Shown: positions 43,718 through 57,420, numbered from the stretch's first letter. The stretch: 64,000 bases of DNA from Acorus gramineus (GCA_030737835.1 CM060847.1:24749384-24813383); one strand, 5' to 3'. Notes: generated by a model not told the origin, from the letters alone. Numbers and translations are program-made.

Positions 43718-44960
43718 TCAAAACAATACCTCGGACCACGCTACCCGAAGCCTGCGCCTCCTCGGCTGAAAGCGCTGCAACTCGACCCTGAACAAACTGC
43801 GGCTGAGGAGTAGGGGCACGCCTCGCAGGCTGCACTGGCTGCCTCCTCTGGTCAACTCGGCCACCCTGTGGCTGCTGCTGCTAGCATGGCTGCTGCTGGT
43901 GCGGCTGTTGCTGTAGCTGCTGCTGCTGCGGGGGCAGCACACGGGGTCGGCCAGCATCAGGGCAATTATATAAAATATGCCCGACGCGCTGACAATGGAA
44001 ACAGCGCCGCTTCTCCGGTTGCCTGGCCTGGACTGGTACTGCCACAATGGGTGCTGGACCTCGCACTGGCACCACATCGACTGGAGTAGTGGCGGCCGCT
44101 GACTGATGAAACTGGGCCGCTTCTTCTTGCGATGTCCCTGGTCCTGGCTCTTGCGGGGTCTCTGGTCTGCAGAAGGGGTTGGAAGCCCCAAAGGGACCCC
44201 AAGGTCTCGCTCGACTGTCTTCGCACGAGACACCAAGTCTGAGTACCTCGTGAACGCCTGAGAGGTGACATGCACCCGGATGGTGCTAATGAGACCCATC
44301 TCGAAACGACGGCATCGCGTCTCCTCATCCATCACCAAGGCGGGGGCGAACCTGGAAAGCCTCATGAAGCGTGTGGAGTAGTCAGCGACTGACATGGAGC
44401 CCTGCGTCAGCTGCTCGAACTCTCGCATCACGATCTGGCGTGTCAAAAACGGGAAGTACTCCTCCAGAAAGTACCTCCGAAACCCAGCCCATAGTAGTCG
44501 CTCCACTCCCTCGGGGATGTCCACCGATCAGGTAGCCCACCAGTCGGCGGCGCTACCCTTCAGCATGAAGGTGGCCAGGGAGACACGCTGGCGGTCGGTG
44601 CAGTGCATGGTCGAGAAGATCTTGTCCAGCTCCATCAACCAACGCTCAGGGGCAAGGGGGCCCGACGTCTGGCCATGGAACTCGGGAGGGTGGAGCTTCA
44701 GAAAGGCAGTGAGGCCGCTCTGATGCACCCATGCTGCAGCCTCTAGCTCCACCTCCCTCTCCAGGGGATCCTGAACTCCCACCACCGGAATCACCACGGG
44801 GACAGGGGGTACGTCGGGCACCACCGGTGGATCTGCCACCAAGGGGACCTGTGGAACTGCCTCGCGGGCCGCCCGCAGCTCCTGGATCTCTCGTGCCTGA
44901 TCAGTTAACGCCCTAGTCTGGGCCTCCAGTGCCCTAGTCTGAGTCTCCACCAGATCTGCG
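43718..44960 (-). pseudogene. Element E gag, 5' end replaced
   Basis: Gag on minus: helical region QTRALTDQAREIQELRAARE, FLKLHPPEFHG, LATFMLKGSAADWWAT, a stop at 44,528-44,530, EQLTQGSMSVADYSTRFMRL, and a zinc knuckle CFHCQRVGHILYNC (about 43,970-44,015). It aligns with element A gag (2,402-3,752). The first about 45 residues are missing: at about 44,960 the gag sequence switches to LTR sequence of element F, so promoter, leader and start codon are gone. Confidence 0.87.
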
Positions 44961-45884
44961 CCTGCCTGCGCTGCCCTGCCTGCCTGCCAGCCAACCCGGG
45001 ACAGCCCTACCTCCTCTCCGACGGCCACCAATAGCCTCCAACCGCCACCAACCGCCACCCACAGCCACCCCCACTCAAAAACACCCTCCTAACAATCATC
45101 TAAACATGGAAAAGAAAGAAAGAAACCTTACCCAAGGAAGGAAGGGAAGGAAGGGAAGATCGGTTGCTCTTCGCGCACCAAAACACCTCCTCCAAGGCCA
45201 CCAGCACCAAGATCTCCCAAAGCCCAAAAACCAGCTGAAATCAGAGGAGAAAAGAGAGCGTGAGAAGGGGTCACGCATGTGGGAACTCGAATCCGAGACC
45301 ACCGGAAGGTAGATCGGGAGCTCACCTATCCTTTCTCTTCTTAGGGTTTTTGATTTCAACCTCCTTAGCTAGGTCAAAAATGAGGTTTAAAGAGAGGGAA
45401 GAGAGAGAAATCTTGGTGGAGAAGATGATGAATAGTGGGGGGAGATATTTTAGCTTCACTTATAAGTCAACCCCCACTTGGATTAGGCTAAACTAGGTTT
45501 AGGCTAGGATTAATTAGGTTTAAGTGTGGTTTGACCCTAGTCAACCCAACCACACAAAAAGCCAAAAACATTTGACCAAGTCATGGGCCCCACCTTGACC
45601 AAGTCAAGTCTCCCAATGACTTCTCGCTCGGTCAAAACCCGGATACGCTTCGGAACTGTGAAATTCTGAAACGTTACCAGAATTCGATGAAACTTTCGTG
45701 AGTGGCTTGGAATGGCACCAGGACACATAATATGCAGTTAGATTTTCAATCGGAGCCCTCAACCTCAGGGTGATAGCTAAAAGCCCGAAATTTTAGCGAT
45801 TTCGATCGAAAAACGAAAAAACCCGAAAAACTGCCAGAATGTTCCAATGGTTACCAGAAGGTTAAAAGTGACACATATATAACA
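44961..45884 (-). repeat. Partial LTR of element F, fused to the gag of element E
   Basis: Sequence from 44,961 follows the right-hand third of the solo LTR at about 9,770-10,711, ending TATATAACA at 45,884 with the polypurine tract after it (45,885-45,897). It therefore is the U3 end of an element to the right. The left two thirds are missing where E begins. Confidence 0.85.
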
Positions 45885-47860
45885 TTCTTCCCCCCTTAGG
45901 AAATTTTGTCCTCAAAATAATACAAAAACATCTAGGAAGGGAAGAGATGCGGATACGCGTCACGCAAGGCGTCCTCGAGCTCTCAAGTGGCCTTGGCACC
46001 GGAACGGTGCTGCCATCGCACCTTGACCAGCTGGACGGTCTTGGTGCGGAGCCTCTTCTCGAGCAGGATTGTGGACATAACACCGCGGCCATGGGACAAG
46101 GATGACGTCGTGGGCATGAACCAGCTGTGGGGGAAAGGCTACATGATAAGCCACTTCCCTCATCCACTCAATGACGAGAAATGGTCCCATTAAAGAGCAA
46201 ACTCAGCTTGCCCCGAACGTCGAAACAGAGGGTGCCCCTTAACCAGGACACCTTCTTGAAAATATGATCGCCAAACCCAAAGGTAAGCCCCTGGCGACGA
46301 TGACCTGGGTAGCCTTCTGTCGGTTCTGGGAGGTGCAGATGTACACACGAACCAACCTGGCCACCGCAAGGTCAAACAACTAACTTATGGCCCCTCCAAC
46401 TGGCGCTCCACAACCGTCCCAACACAAGGGAGGTATGAAATTGCGCCTGTAGAGTGCCTTTCACAGATCCATCTGGGTGCTCGAATGGCAGTCGCTTGCA
46501 AGCATACCCCAACTAATGGGTGGTGCCTCACCCAACTGCCCTCATCATCGAGCACGCAGGCACATAGCATGTCCTCCAAGGTCTGAATCATCCTCTTTGA
46601 CTGGCTGTCCATCGGCGATGAAACGCTATACTTAAAAGGAGGCTCGCGCCAAAGGCTGCGCCACAACCTCAAGTAACCCTTGCGTCTCAACCAAAAATAG
46701 CGCCGACTGGAGTGCCATGAAGACGAACAATCGCGAAGGTGAAAACCCACGTCAAGGCGTCCAGAGACTCCACCAGTCGGATAGGGAGGAAAGCACGGAC
46801 TTAGTCAGTCGGTCAATGATCACCTAGATGGCGTCGTGACCCGAACGTGACATTAGCGAGTCCGCAACAATCCCTGATAACCCACTCCCACGTCCACTGA
46901 GGAATCTCGATGGACTGACGCGTTCCAACGCGATGATGATTATCGAACTTGCCTGAGGCATGCAAACCTGGGGAAAACAAGGTCACCCACATCACCTTTT
47001 CATCACACCACAGCAATCGCAATGAAGACTACCTCAAAGTAGTCCACGAAAGCCCAATAAAACTTTTGAGATCCACGAAGGCATCCGGCGCATTCGTCAA
47101 CCCCGACGGCAGTACTTAAAACTCGTAGTGTCTGAACGGTCACGAAAGGCCATCTACGGGATGTCCAACTCTCGGATCTCTGACTTGCGGTACCCTTGTG
47201 CGAAGATCAATCTAACAGCAGACACTCGCTCCCAGAGCTGGTCAAATAGATCATCGATTCGCGGCAAAGGTAATTGATCTCCAACCTCCACGGGGAGATA
47301 AAAACAACACCACGAACAATTAAGTTCAGATTCTGCTCCTCGAGCATGGCTGGCGCTCATGATAACACTTACACACTAGGTAAGCCGCTCAACCGCACTT
47401 AATCCACAAGACACGCAATAAGGGGTCGTCGAACCTCGACAATGCCTATGCGACGTCATCTATCTGATAAGGCGGTTGAGTCCCATCATGAACGCTAGCA
47501 TCGCGTCTCCTTATTTACGACCAATGTGGGGCAAAACGCGACAGTATCCACAACTGTGATCACATGCCGCCAGAGATAGGCCGCTCATCTACAACCATTG
47601 GAACTCCGGCATCCTGCACTCCATGGGCAGATTCATCACAGGGAGTCCACGCTCTCGACATCATTTAGCAGCATTCTCCGGTGTGGCCTCTACCTGGTAG
47701 CCTCCCCAGCCCGCTATCTCTGCCATATGGGCGCACCAACAAGCACAGCATCTGGGAGCACCTCACACGGCTCTGGCCTCAACCGGGCAGCTACAACACA
47801 CAATGATATATCGAAGCGACTCCAGGTGTCACTATGGAACCCTGTCCACTAGCGATCGCC
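45885..47860 (-). pseudogene. Element F: decayed Tekay-like internal region
   Basis: Heavily mutated pol. From the left: polypurine tract, chromodomain/integrase tail (around 45,950-46,190, with AYHVAFPPQLVHAHDV), integrase core fragments (46,400-46,600; [18 protein letters not shown]), RT scraps (47,040-47,360; [15 protein letters not shown]), then unrecognisable gag-side sequence. The order equals that of E, about 45,960-46,070 being near-identical to 40,440-40,530. Many indels and stops; old. Confidence 0.78.
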
Positions 47861-48023
47861 TGCCAAGCTGCTATAGGATGCACCCAATCTCGATCGTACA
47901 CATCACCACTCGCTACAGCACCTTCCAGGTGAGAGGGAAAAATCCACCATCAATTTGATGCTTCTAAGGTATTCCTTGACTGGGAAAAGAAACCTTGGCA
48001 GGGCACCATGAGGTCCCGATATA
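47861..48023 (-). repeat. LTR scrap between element F and copia-1
   Basis: The end of this stretch (GGGAAAAGAAACCTTGGCAG and GAGGTCCCGATATAG) matches the LTR module at 8,655-8,700. It then switches abruptly to copia sequence at about 48,024. Confidence 0.6.
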
Positions 48024-50571
48024 GATTCTTTTACCTAATCACTATTAGTGCACTTCGTGCTCACAAGGAAAATTGATAGTTAGACCATCCCCTACAAAAG
48101 TCAATGTTGAGTCACCAACATTTTTGCAAAGAATCCAAGGGGATATATGTGGCCCAATGCACCCCTCATGTGGACCATTCAAGTATTTTATGGTATTGAT
48201 AGACGCATCTGCTAGATGGTCGCATGTTTGTCTATTATCCACTCGGAATGCTGCATTTGGAAGACTACTTGCTCAGATAATCCGATTACAGTCTCATTTT
48301 TTGGATTATCCTATAAAGTCAATACGCCTTGATGGAACTGGTGAATTCACATCGAAAACTTTTAACGACTATTGTATGTCGCATGGCATCGATGTTGAAC
48401 ACCCTATTGCTCCTGTGCACACCCAAAATGGATTAGTTGAATCATTTATTAAGCATCTTCAGCTAATTGCACGTCCTATGCTTTTGAGGACAAAATTACC
48501 CGTTTCAGCTTGGGGTCACGCTATATTGCATGCAGCAGCATTAGTTCACCTTCGGCCAACTACTTATCATCAATATTCCCCTTTACAGCTCGTACTGGGT
48601 CATCAACCAAATATTTCACATCTTCAAATTTTTTGTTGTTCTGTACAAGTTCCTATTGCCCTTACGCAACAAACTAAAATGGGACCTCAACGTCGATTGG
48701 GAATTTATGTAGGTTTTGATTCTCCTTCTATTATAAGATATCTTGAACCATTGACAAGGGATGTTTTTACCGCTCGATTTGCGGATTTTCATTTTGATGA
48801 GACAATATTCCCGTCGTTAGGGGGAGAAAATACGTCGCTAGAAGAACGACGTGAACTTACATGGCAAACTCCATCTTTGTCTCATCTTGATCCTCGCACT
48901 AATCAATGTAAAACTGAAGTGCAAAGAATCACCCATCTTCAAAGAATTGCGCATCAATTGCCAGATGCATTCAATGATGCAACAAAAGCGATGAAATCAC
49001 ATATTCCAGCTGCTAATACTCCAGCTCGAATTAATGTTCCAATAGGAAAAAATGCTAATATGCCGGCTAATGAATCAACAAAAACACGCCTGAAGCGTGG
49101 AGGACCTATAGGCTCAAAAGATTCAGCTCCCTGAAGGAGAAAAACAATGAAGAATAATTCTCTAGAAGAGTATGAAATACTTGAAAGACCCACAATAATA
49201 ACTCCTACAAAGGAAGAAGCCCCTGAAGTGACACAAGTCCCAGAAGAGACTGACGTCCCTGAAGTGACGCCCGTGCATGAAGAACAAGTACATGGAAATG
49301 AAGAAATTTCCATAAATTATGCAAATTCACAAATATTGTGGGATCGAAAGCAAGTGCTTGTTGATGATATATTTTCATTTGCAGTAGCTATAGAAATCAT
49401 TTCAGATAATGATTTACAACGACGTTCAGTGGATGAATGCAGACAAAAAAATTGTTGGCCACAACAGAAAGCTGCTTGCAAAACACCAAGTATTTGGACC
49501 AGTAGTCCTAACCCCTGAAGGTGTTAAACCAGTAGGATGTAAATGGGTGTTTGCGAGAAAACGAAATGAAAGAAACGAGATTGTTAGATACAAAGCTCGT
49601 CTTGTGGCACAGAGTTTCCTATAGAGACCTGGGATAGATTTTGAAGAGACATATTCTCCTGTGATGGACACAATCACATTTCGGTATTTAATTAGTCTTG
49701 TAGTCTCATAAGGACTTGACATGCAGCTAATGGATGTGGTTACTGCATATTTATATGGAAAATTAGATACCGACATTTATATGAAGGTTCCTGGAGGACT
49801 AAAATTGCCTAAAGAAAAATCACGAAACATGTACTCAATCAAGCTAAGGCGATCCTTGTATGGATTAAAGCAATCTGGACGAATGTGGTATAACCATTTT
49901 AGTGAGTATTTAATAAAAGAAGGATATGTCAATGATCCAATATGCCCCTGTGTATTTATTAAGAAAACGGAACTCGGATTTACCATTATTGGAGTATATG
50001 TTGATGATATTAATCTAATTGGGACTCCTGAAGAGCTCGAAAAGGCTTCCGAATATCTGAAAAAGGAGTTTGAAATGAAAGATCTTGAAAAAACAAGATA
50101 CTGTCTCGGCTTGCAAATTGAGCAAAGTTCAAATGGGATACTTGTTCATCAAACAACATATGTTGAAAAAATCCTGAAGCGTTTTAATATGGACAAATGT
50201 CATCCATTAAGTACTCCAATGGTAGTAAGGTTACTTGACCCAAAGAAAGACCCTTTTCGTCCAAAAGAAGATACTGAAAATCTTCTTGGTCCTGAAGTAT
50301 CATATCTTAGTGCAATTGGTGCCTTATTATATTTGGCCCAATGCACTAGACCTGACATTGCATTTTCAGTTAATTTATTGGCCAGATTTAGCTCTGCACC
50401 AACTTGAAGGCATTGGAATGGTGTGAAGCACATTTTTCATTATCTTCGTGGAACATCAGACATGGGTCTATTCTATGCAAAGGATTCCAAAAATGGTACA
50501 CAACTAAAGGGTTATGCAGATTCAGAATATCTTTTCAGATCCTCACAAGGCTCGCTCACAAACAGGCTATG
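48024..50571 (+). pseudogene. Copia-1: Ty1-copia pol fragment (integrase, RT, RNase H), plus strand
   Basis: It begins in the integrase zinc region (CSQGKLIVRPSPTK, about 48,058), then the integrase core with QGDICGPMHPSCGPFKYF, the second Asp region (KSIRLDGTGEFTSK) and QNGLVESFIKHL. RT is at 49,490-50,405 (VGCKWVFARKRN, MQLMDVVTAYLYG, SLYGLKQSGRMW, and YVDDINLIG with both Asp). The start of RNase H (HYLRGTSDMGLFY, GYADSEYL) ends abruptly at 50,571 where an LTR begins. Stops at 49,132, 49,622 and 49,709 and small frameshifts. No gag, protease or LTR of its own is visible. Confidence 0.9.
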
Positions 50572-53500
50572 TGTCACGCCCCAGGGCGGCCGTCCCCGAG
50601 ACGTGACAATAATAAATATCAGCTATCAATACCTGAGGTCAATAAGGACACCAACAACAATACACAAGGCGGCAAAGCAAGATAATGATAACTGACTGAA
50701 AAGCGGAAGCATAATATATAACAATGTCTGTAAATCAAAAACATTATTACAGACCCGAATACACAATCAATGTCCTGTGAAAGCCAAGTCTAGACCAAAG
50801 AAAATACAACCTGTGCCACATGCACGATTTACAAAGCATAAAATGACTCTAGAAATGCTGACAGCCTCGCACACGCCACCCGCCGACAGAACGCTCCACG
50901 CCCATAAGACCACGCCACAGGAAGCTCCAGCTCCACGCCCAACACTGCCCCTGAAAAGAAACATGATGCGAGGGGTGAGCTACAAGCTCAGTGAGTGGCT
51001 GAAAACCAATCACCATTCTACAGTTCAATACATAATCAATTCCCTTTTTCAAGGAAAAACATGGGTAGAAACCCAATGGATAACAGGGTCACGCGGCAGC
51101 GCGACCAACCTCACCCCCACCCTCACTCCCGGAGGGAGTCTTTTGGGACTTATGGGGAGAGACCATACCGTCAGTCGAAGAGACCCGGATTTACTGGTCT
51201 AGAGACCATACCGTCGGTCGAAGAGACCCGGATTTACTAGTCTACTCAACACTACTAGATCATCTACATCTAGATAATCGCCCAACGATGTCCTTGAACA
51301 TCGATTCAAGACCGGACCCAACAACTATGGGAACGGTCGAACAACGAATGGGTCACGCGGCGATTATCTTCACCTCATCCTTACCCTCACTCCTGGAGGG
51401 AGACTCTTGGGACTTATGGAAGAGAGAACGATTCCCACGCTCGTAACATCATTCGTTAACCCTCTCCCGGGTAGTATCTACAACCCGATCTCCTCAACTC
51501 ACCGCTCTACACCCTTGGTCCGCCAGTAGCCCTTTCCCACCCTCGTGGCCTCCACCTAGTCCACTCCCACCATCCGTACTGTCCGACACATCGGAGGTAC
51601 CTACGGACGGGAGCCCTCTGTCAGGTACAGCCAACGCCGGGGAGTTCCTACATCAGATCCAACGAAGGGGAGAACGATCCCATGTTCGCAAAGCGAAACC
51701 CAATGGAAAACAACCACTCTCGATACTCGCTTATCGAGATATCACACACATGCATAACCACAACCAACACATTCATATTAACCTCAAAGTAGTCATAGTC
51801 CCTAAACGGGAGTAACTACACAAGCTAGTGGGTCGTAACATCGCCGATCCACCCCACGCTCACCCTTTAGGGGTGTCATGGGTCTTTTGGGACAGACTAG
51901 ACCGCTCTCCACCCCTGGTCCACCCGGTAGCCCTTTCCCACCCTCGTAGCCTCGACCTAGTCCACTCCAACTACCAGTACTGTCCGAACACATCGGAGGT
52001 ACCTACGGACGGGAGCCCTCTGACAGGTATAGCCAACGCCGGGGAGTTCCTACCTCGGATCCAACCAAAAGGAGAAGACAGCCTACTCACGCGCGTATGA
52101 TCCTGTTGGATCCGTCGACAACGATTTCTAACACTACTAATGTCATGAATTCTCAAGAATTCCTCCAGGGCGCATAACTAAGATGCGGGGAAACATATAT
52201 TATAACAACAAGGTTATAATATTCTCTAAAGCATGCTTACAACAATATAATCACATAATCCCATCTTGATTTAAATAAATTAAACTAAATGGGAACATGC
52301 ATAGGTCAAGGCTTTCCTAGCATGAAACATGGTGTCAGGATGCATTTCCCTAGCATACAAGGTCTAATGTGGCATGGTTATATCATAGCAAAACATGCAT
52401 AGATCAATGCTTTTAAGTATAGGACATGGTGTCCAGGCATGTACGGCCGCTATACATGATGTATGAGTGCATATCCCTAGCATACGAGTCTAGGGTGGCA
52501 TGCATAGTATTTACATATTATAGCTAGGGGGCCCCATCGATGCGCGACGCGCGTCTATGCGGGTCAAGCGCATCCCTAGAGAGGGGGGGGATTGGAATCG
52601 AACCCCTCACTTTATAACCCGGGACCTCGCGCATCCCATCCGACGAGATCTGCAAGGTAGGGGCATCGAATTTGGTGAGTAACAACACAATTTACACATA
52701 GAAATCATTAGAAATACCCAATACTCGGATAAGCATACATACGGGCTCGCACGCATGCGAGCAGGCACGTACGCACGCGAGTCCGGGTGCCCCGACACCT
52801 ACCCGAACCCTCGGGCAGCCACACGCATGGCCCCCCGCACGCGCACGCACGAATGCGCACGCACGCACGCACCCCAGCACCCTCGGCGCACTGCGCGTCC
52901 AGCCCACGCGCCCTCGCGTAGCACCCCGCGCATGCCCCAGCACGTCCACGCACGGGCGCGCGCACACTGGTCCCCAGCCCCGCGCCCAGGCACATGCCCA
53001 GGCGCACTGCCCTGCGCGCACTCCCGCGCACCCCCGCTCGCGCCAGCTCCCGCGCGCACCCGCGCGCGTCTGCGCGCCCGCCAGCGCCTGCCTGCGCCCG
53101 CCTGCGCGCAGACTGCCCCCAACGCGCGCCCACCTTGCCCTAACCCCTTTTTAACCCTCCCCAACCCCTCACACACACCCTAACCCCTATGCATAGCATG
53201 CATGACTTCCCCAACAGCCCCTTAAGCCATGAAAACCAAGAAAAGAAGAGGAAGAGCTCACCTTGGGAGGGGGAACGAAAGGGGGAGGTTCGGGGGCCCT
53301 CGACGCACCCGCAACCACCTCAACCACCACCACCACCCCAGCCCTCCTCAGCCCTCCTATGGCTGCAAATCAGGGGGGGGGGAATCCATGCAAAGGTGCT
53401 TGAGAGAGAGGGGAACAAACAACAACAACACATAAGCGCAACCTTCTCTTCTTCCATCACCTCCTCCTTCTCATAGAGACATAAACACAAACACTTGGGG

Positions 53501-54071
53501 GGCTTTGTGTGAGCAAGAGAGAAAGGGAGCTCAAGATGTAGGCGTGGAAGTGAGAGGGAGAGAGAGAGAGAGGAGATATTTGTTGCACACAAATATCTAA
53601 AAAGGATGGAAATGACCTAGTCGCCCTTTGACTAGAAATTCTGTGCAAGCTTCACTGGAACAGCCATAACTTCCTCGATATAGCTCCGAATTGCACAATT
53701 CCAAGTCCGTTGGAAAGCCAAGAAGATTATCTACAACTTTCATGTTCATGCCAAGATCAAATAATCTCTCCAGATATTCCGAAATTAGAGCTAAACATAG
53801 AACAGGGCTGCTGCCAGAATTTCCATCCCCGGGGTATACTTGGAAAAATACCCATAACTTTTACTACAAGAATCCAGTTGATCTAATTCCACTTCTATAC
53901 GAAAGCTAACTCAAAACTGGACATCTCATAATAAAATCATATTTAAACCTCTTCATCTTGGATTTTAACAAAATCAAATCCAAATACCGAATTAGGAATA
54001 CATAACTTCTAGAAAAAAATTATGTACCCAAATTTTTCAATCAGAGTGCTCCAAATGACACAGGCACAACA
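50572..54071 (-). repeat. 3.5 kb LTR (second Tekay-like subfamily) without matching target duplication
   Basis: TGTCACGCCCCAGGGCGGCC at 50,572 to GGCACAACA at 54,071: same family as 14,224-17,871, opposite orientation. Flanks are CTATG on the left and TATAT on the right. The left flank is copia-1 (plus), the right flank copia-2 (minus), so it is not a simple solo insertion. Inside: a GC-rich core (52,730-53,110), GGAATCGAACC (52,594) like a pol III box B, and a 43-bp tandem duplication (51,159-51,244). Confidence 0.9.
51159..51244. repeat. 43-bp tandem duplication in the LTR
   Basis: Two adjacent units beginning GAGACCATACCGTC (51,159-51,201 and 51,202-51,244) that differ at two positions. 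I see this doubling in no other LTR of the window. Confidence 0.93.
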
Positions 54072-56640
54072 TATATAGCTCGCCAAAGATGACAAATATG
54101 CTGAGGAGGAGTGCTGAGACCTGGAGGTGGTTGCATATAAACAACCTCAGATAAATCACCATGAAGAAAAGCATTCTTCACGTCCATCTGAAAGAGAGGC
54201 CAGCGACGAACAGCAGCAACGGCGAGAAGGGTGCGAACAGTAGTCATCTGAGCAACAGGAGCAAAGGTCTCCTCATAGTCAATGCCATACTCCTGAGTGA
54301 AACCTCTGGCAACAAGACGAGCCTTATGTCGTTCAATGGAACCATCAGGGCGATGCTTGATCTTGAAAATCCACTTGCAGCTGATAGGGGTAACACCATC
54401 CGGAAGGGGAACAACATCCCAGGTCTGTGTCTGCTCAAACGCCTGAAACTCCTCAACCATGGCCTGCTGCCACTCAGGGTACTCGACTGCCTCTCGATAA
54501 GATCGGGGCTCACGGTGGGCATGTATAGCGGTGAGATAGGCCTGGAATTCTGGAGAATAGATACTCACTGATGCAAAGCCAAATCGGTCAGGTGATCCAG
54601 AGTCAAAACTGAAGCGATCAGGCGGATGACGCTCACGCTGAGGGTAGCGAGTCAAGGGACGAGGATCCACATCAGAGGGAGGTGTGTTAGCCGTGGAAGA
54701 TGGAGTACCAGCGGAGTCATCTACGGAAGGAGCAAGAGGAGACACAATAGGAGGAGAACAGGGAGGACCATGGGAGTTGGCTGCAGGAGTGTGAAGAGGA
54801 GACGAAGAACCAGAAGAGTCAGCAGTGGGAATGCCAAGATGAGACTCAGGGAGAACAGAACTAGGAGTGGGCTCAAGCAAAACAGACGGCCCGAGAAGAG
54901 GTAGAGACTCAATAGGAGAGGCCTGAACAGGAGAAGGCACCGGAGGAGAGGAGGCAGTGGGTGTAGAAGAAAAATAGGGAACATCTTCGACAAATGACAC
55001 ATGACGAGCTATCCAAAAACGATCTCCAATAGGATCGTAGCAGCGATATCCCTTGTGTTCGAAACTAATCCCCAAGAATACACACTTAACTGACCGAGAA
55101 GCCAACTTAGTGCGTTGATGAGGGAGAAGCACGAAACAAGTACATCCAAAAGTGCGAAGTCTGCTATAATCAGGTTTGGAGGAGTAAAGGCGCTCATGAG
55201 GAGTCATACCGGAGAGGACAGAAGAGGGAGTGATATTGATAAGATGAACAGATAGAAGAGCAGCCTCAGCCCAGTATGTGCTAGGGACTGAAGAAGAAAG
55301 TAAGAGGGAACGAGCGGTCTCAAGAATATGGCGATGTTTTCTTTCAGCAACACCATTCTGCTCATGAGTATAAGGACATGATTGCTGAAAGAGAGTGCCA
55401 TGAGATTGAAGAAGAGAACGCATCGTGGAAGAAATATATTCTCGAGCACAATCAGACCTAAAGATTTTGATACGAGTCTGAAATTAGGTGTGAATCATAG
55501 TGGTAAAGACCCCATATATCTTTGGGACCTCAGATCGATGACGCAATAAATAAATCCAGGTAAAGCGAGAATAGTCATCAATAAAACTGATATAATACGA
55601 AAAACCACTCTTTGACGTGATATGAGAAGGACCCCAGATATCAGAATGAACAAGCTCAAATGGACTAGAGGACTGATGATTACTAGAATGAAATGAGTAG
55701 CAACAGGTTTGGCTAATTTACAGCCCTCACAAACAGAAAGAGGAGAGAAAGAAACATGACCTAAATCACCAGACTTAATAAGGTCTTTAAGACGAGATTC
55801 AGAAACATGACCTAACCTCTTATGCCACAAGTCAGTATCAGAGGTGACAGTGCCACAGAAAACTGAGGGATCAGGTACAGGAAGATAAAGATACTCCACA
55901 TAATACAGTCCGCCAATCCGACGACCAACACCAATCCTCTGCCCTGAACGTGGATCCTGCACAGAACACCCAGAAGAGGTAAATGTAATGGTGAATCCAG
56001 AATCACACAATCTACTAATAGACACAAGATTCATGCAAAGCTCAGGAGCATGCAAAACAAATGGTAATGAAAGGCGGCCAGTAGGGTGGGATGTGGTGGT
56101 GATCGATCCACACTGCGTGATGACTAAAGAAGAGCCATTAGCAGTATGAATCGAAGGAGGTGTGAGGGTGCAGGTGAGCATGCAGTGAGGATAGAACTAT
56201 CAGGAGTCATGTGATGTGAGGCACCCGAATCAAAAATCCAATAAGCAGGAGTACCCATAGTAGAAGATAAGGCAAAGGGAGTAGAAGCACCAGAAATTGA
56301 CTGCTGCAGAATCAAGTGGTCTAGGCGTTGACTGATCTGGACAAACATATCCGAGTGTGACTGAATGGAGGCAATCGAAGTAGCAATCATAGCGGCAATA
56401 GGAGGAAGATGATGTCCTCGACCTTTCGATTGATAACACTGCTTAGAAGGTCGTTGTCTTTTCGTAGCAAGAGCGACCCCCAAGATGCCCTCATAGATAA
56501 ATGACGAAGTAGACTGACGAGATACCTTCGAAGCCGCCGGTGTCGGAAGAGTAGGGTTGCCGTTGGTTTCTGACATTGTGCAGAACCACTCGGATGAGGA
56601 TCAGAAGCAGACGAGGACGTAGAGCACGAAAAATCGAGCA
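54072..56640 (-). pseudogene. Copia-2: Ty1-copia pol (protease, integrase, RT start), minus strand
   Basis: On minus: short gag remnant with degenerate knuckle CYQSKGRGHHL (about 56,400-56,440), protease WIFDSGASHHMTPDSS (about 56,200), pre-integrase LWHKRLGHVSESRLKDLI and CEGCKLAK (about 55,700-55,830), integrase end HEQNGVAERKHRHI (about 55,340), and FGCTCFVLLPHQRTKL. RT starts with PISCKWIFKIKHRPDGSIER, HKARLVARGFTQEYGIDYEE, FQMDVKNAFLHGDL. It is cut at 54,072, inside RT before the catalytic box. The integrase core is frameshifted near 55,430-55,600. Inactive. Confidence 0.9.
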
Positions 56641-56699
56641 AAATGGACTCCTGGATCACCTTAATCGGACTTTCAGAGAGAAAGTTATAACCGATTTAG

Positions 56700-57420
56700 T
56701 GATTCAGAGTCTCAAGGAGGTGGCGGAGGTGGCGGCGAGCGGCCGGTGGCAGCAGGGGGCGGCCGGAGCTGACCTGAGGTCGGACTCGGGTCGGGTGTCG
56801 GGCCGGGTTCGCGGATCCGGGCCGCTGGGCAGGGTCCGGGTCAGGTCGCTGGGCAGCGCCCGGGTCGGGCCGGGTTCGCTGGGCAGGGTCCCGGTCGGGT
56901 CGCTGGGCAGGGTCCGGGTCGGATCGCTGGGCAGGGTCCGGGTGGGGTGTCGGGTCAGGCGCTCGAGACGATCCGGAACACTCAATACAGGCTGGCATGA
57001 GCTGTCCCAGCAAATCCCGGGAAATCCGGGCAGGATCACCGGATCAGTGCCCGGGCAGATTTGTCGGGCACGACAAATCCCGGGTAATCCGGGCAGGGTC
57101 AAACGCGGCAGGGCGCAGCCGGGCATTGGGCAGGGCACGCTGCAGGGCTGGGCGCGGCAGGGTGCGACGCGGCAGGGCACGGCGCGGCAGGGCGCGCGGC
57201 AGGGCACCGGGCAGGGCAGGGCGCGGCGCGGCATGGCACGGCGCGGCAAGGCACGACGCGGCAGGGCGCAGCAGGGCGCAGCAGGGCGCGCGGCAGGGCA
57301 TCGGGCTGAGCTGGGCGCGGCAGGGCAGGGCGGCGCACGTCTGCGGCAGCGGCAGGGGCGGCGACGGCAGCGGCAGGGGCACGACGGCGACGGCAGGGGC
57401 ACGACGGCGACGGCCAAGGA
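56700..57420. repeat. GC-rich tandem repeat array in the copia-2 leader
   Basis: Two arrays: about 56,810-56,960 with units of GCTGGGCAGGGTCCGGGTCG type (about 25 bp, six or seven copies), and about 57,100-57,330 with GGCAGGGCGCG-type units (9-16 bp). Open on plus (56,576-57,457) and minus (57,426-56,704) because stops cannot form in such sequence. No protein family resemblance, so I treat it as repeat, not gene. Confidence 0.8.
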
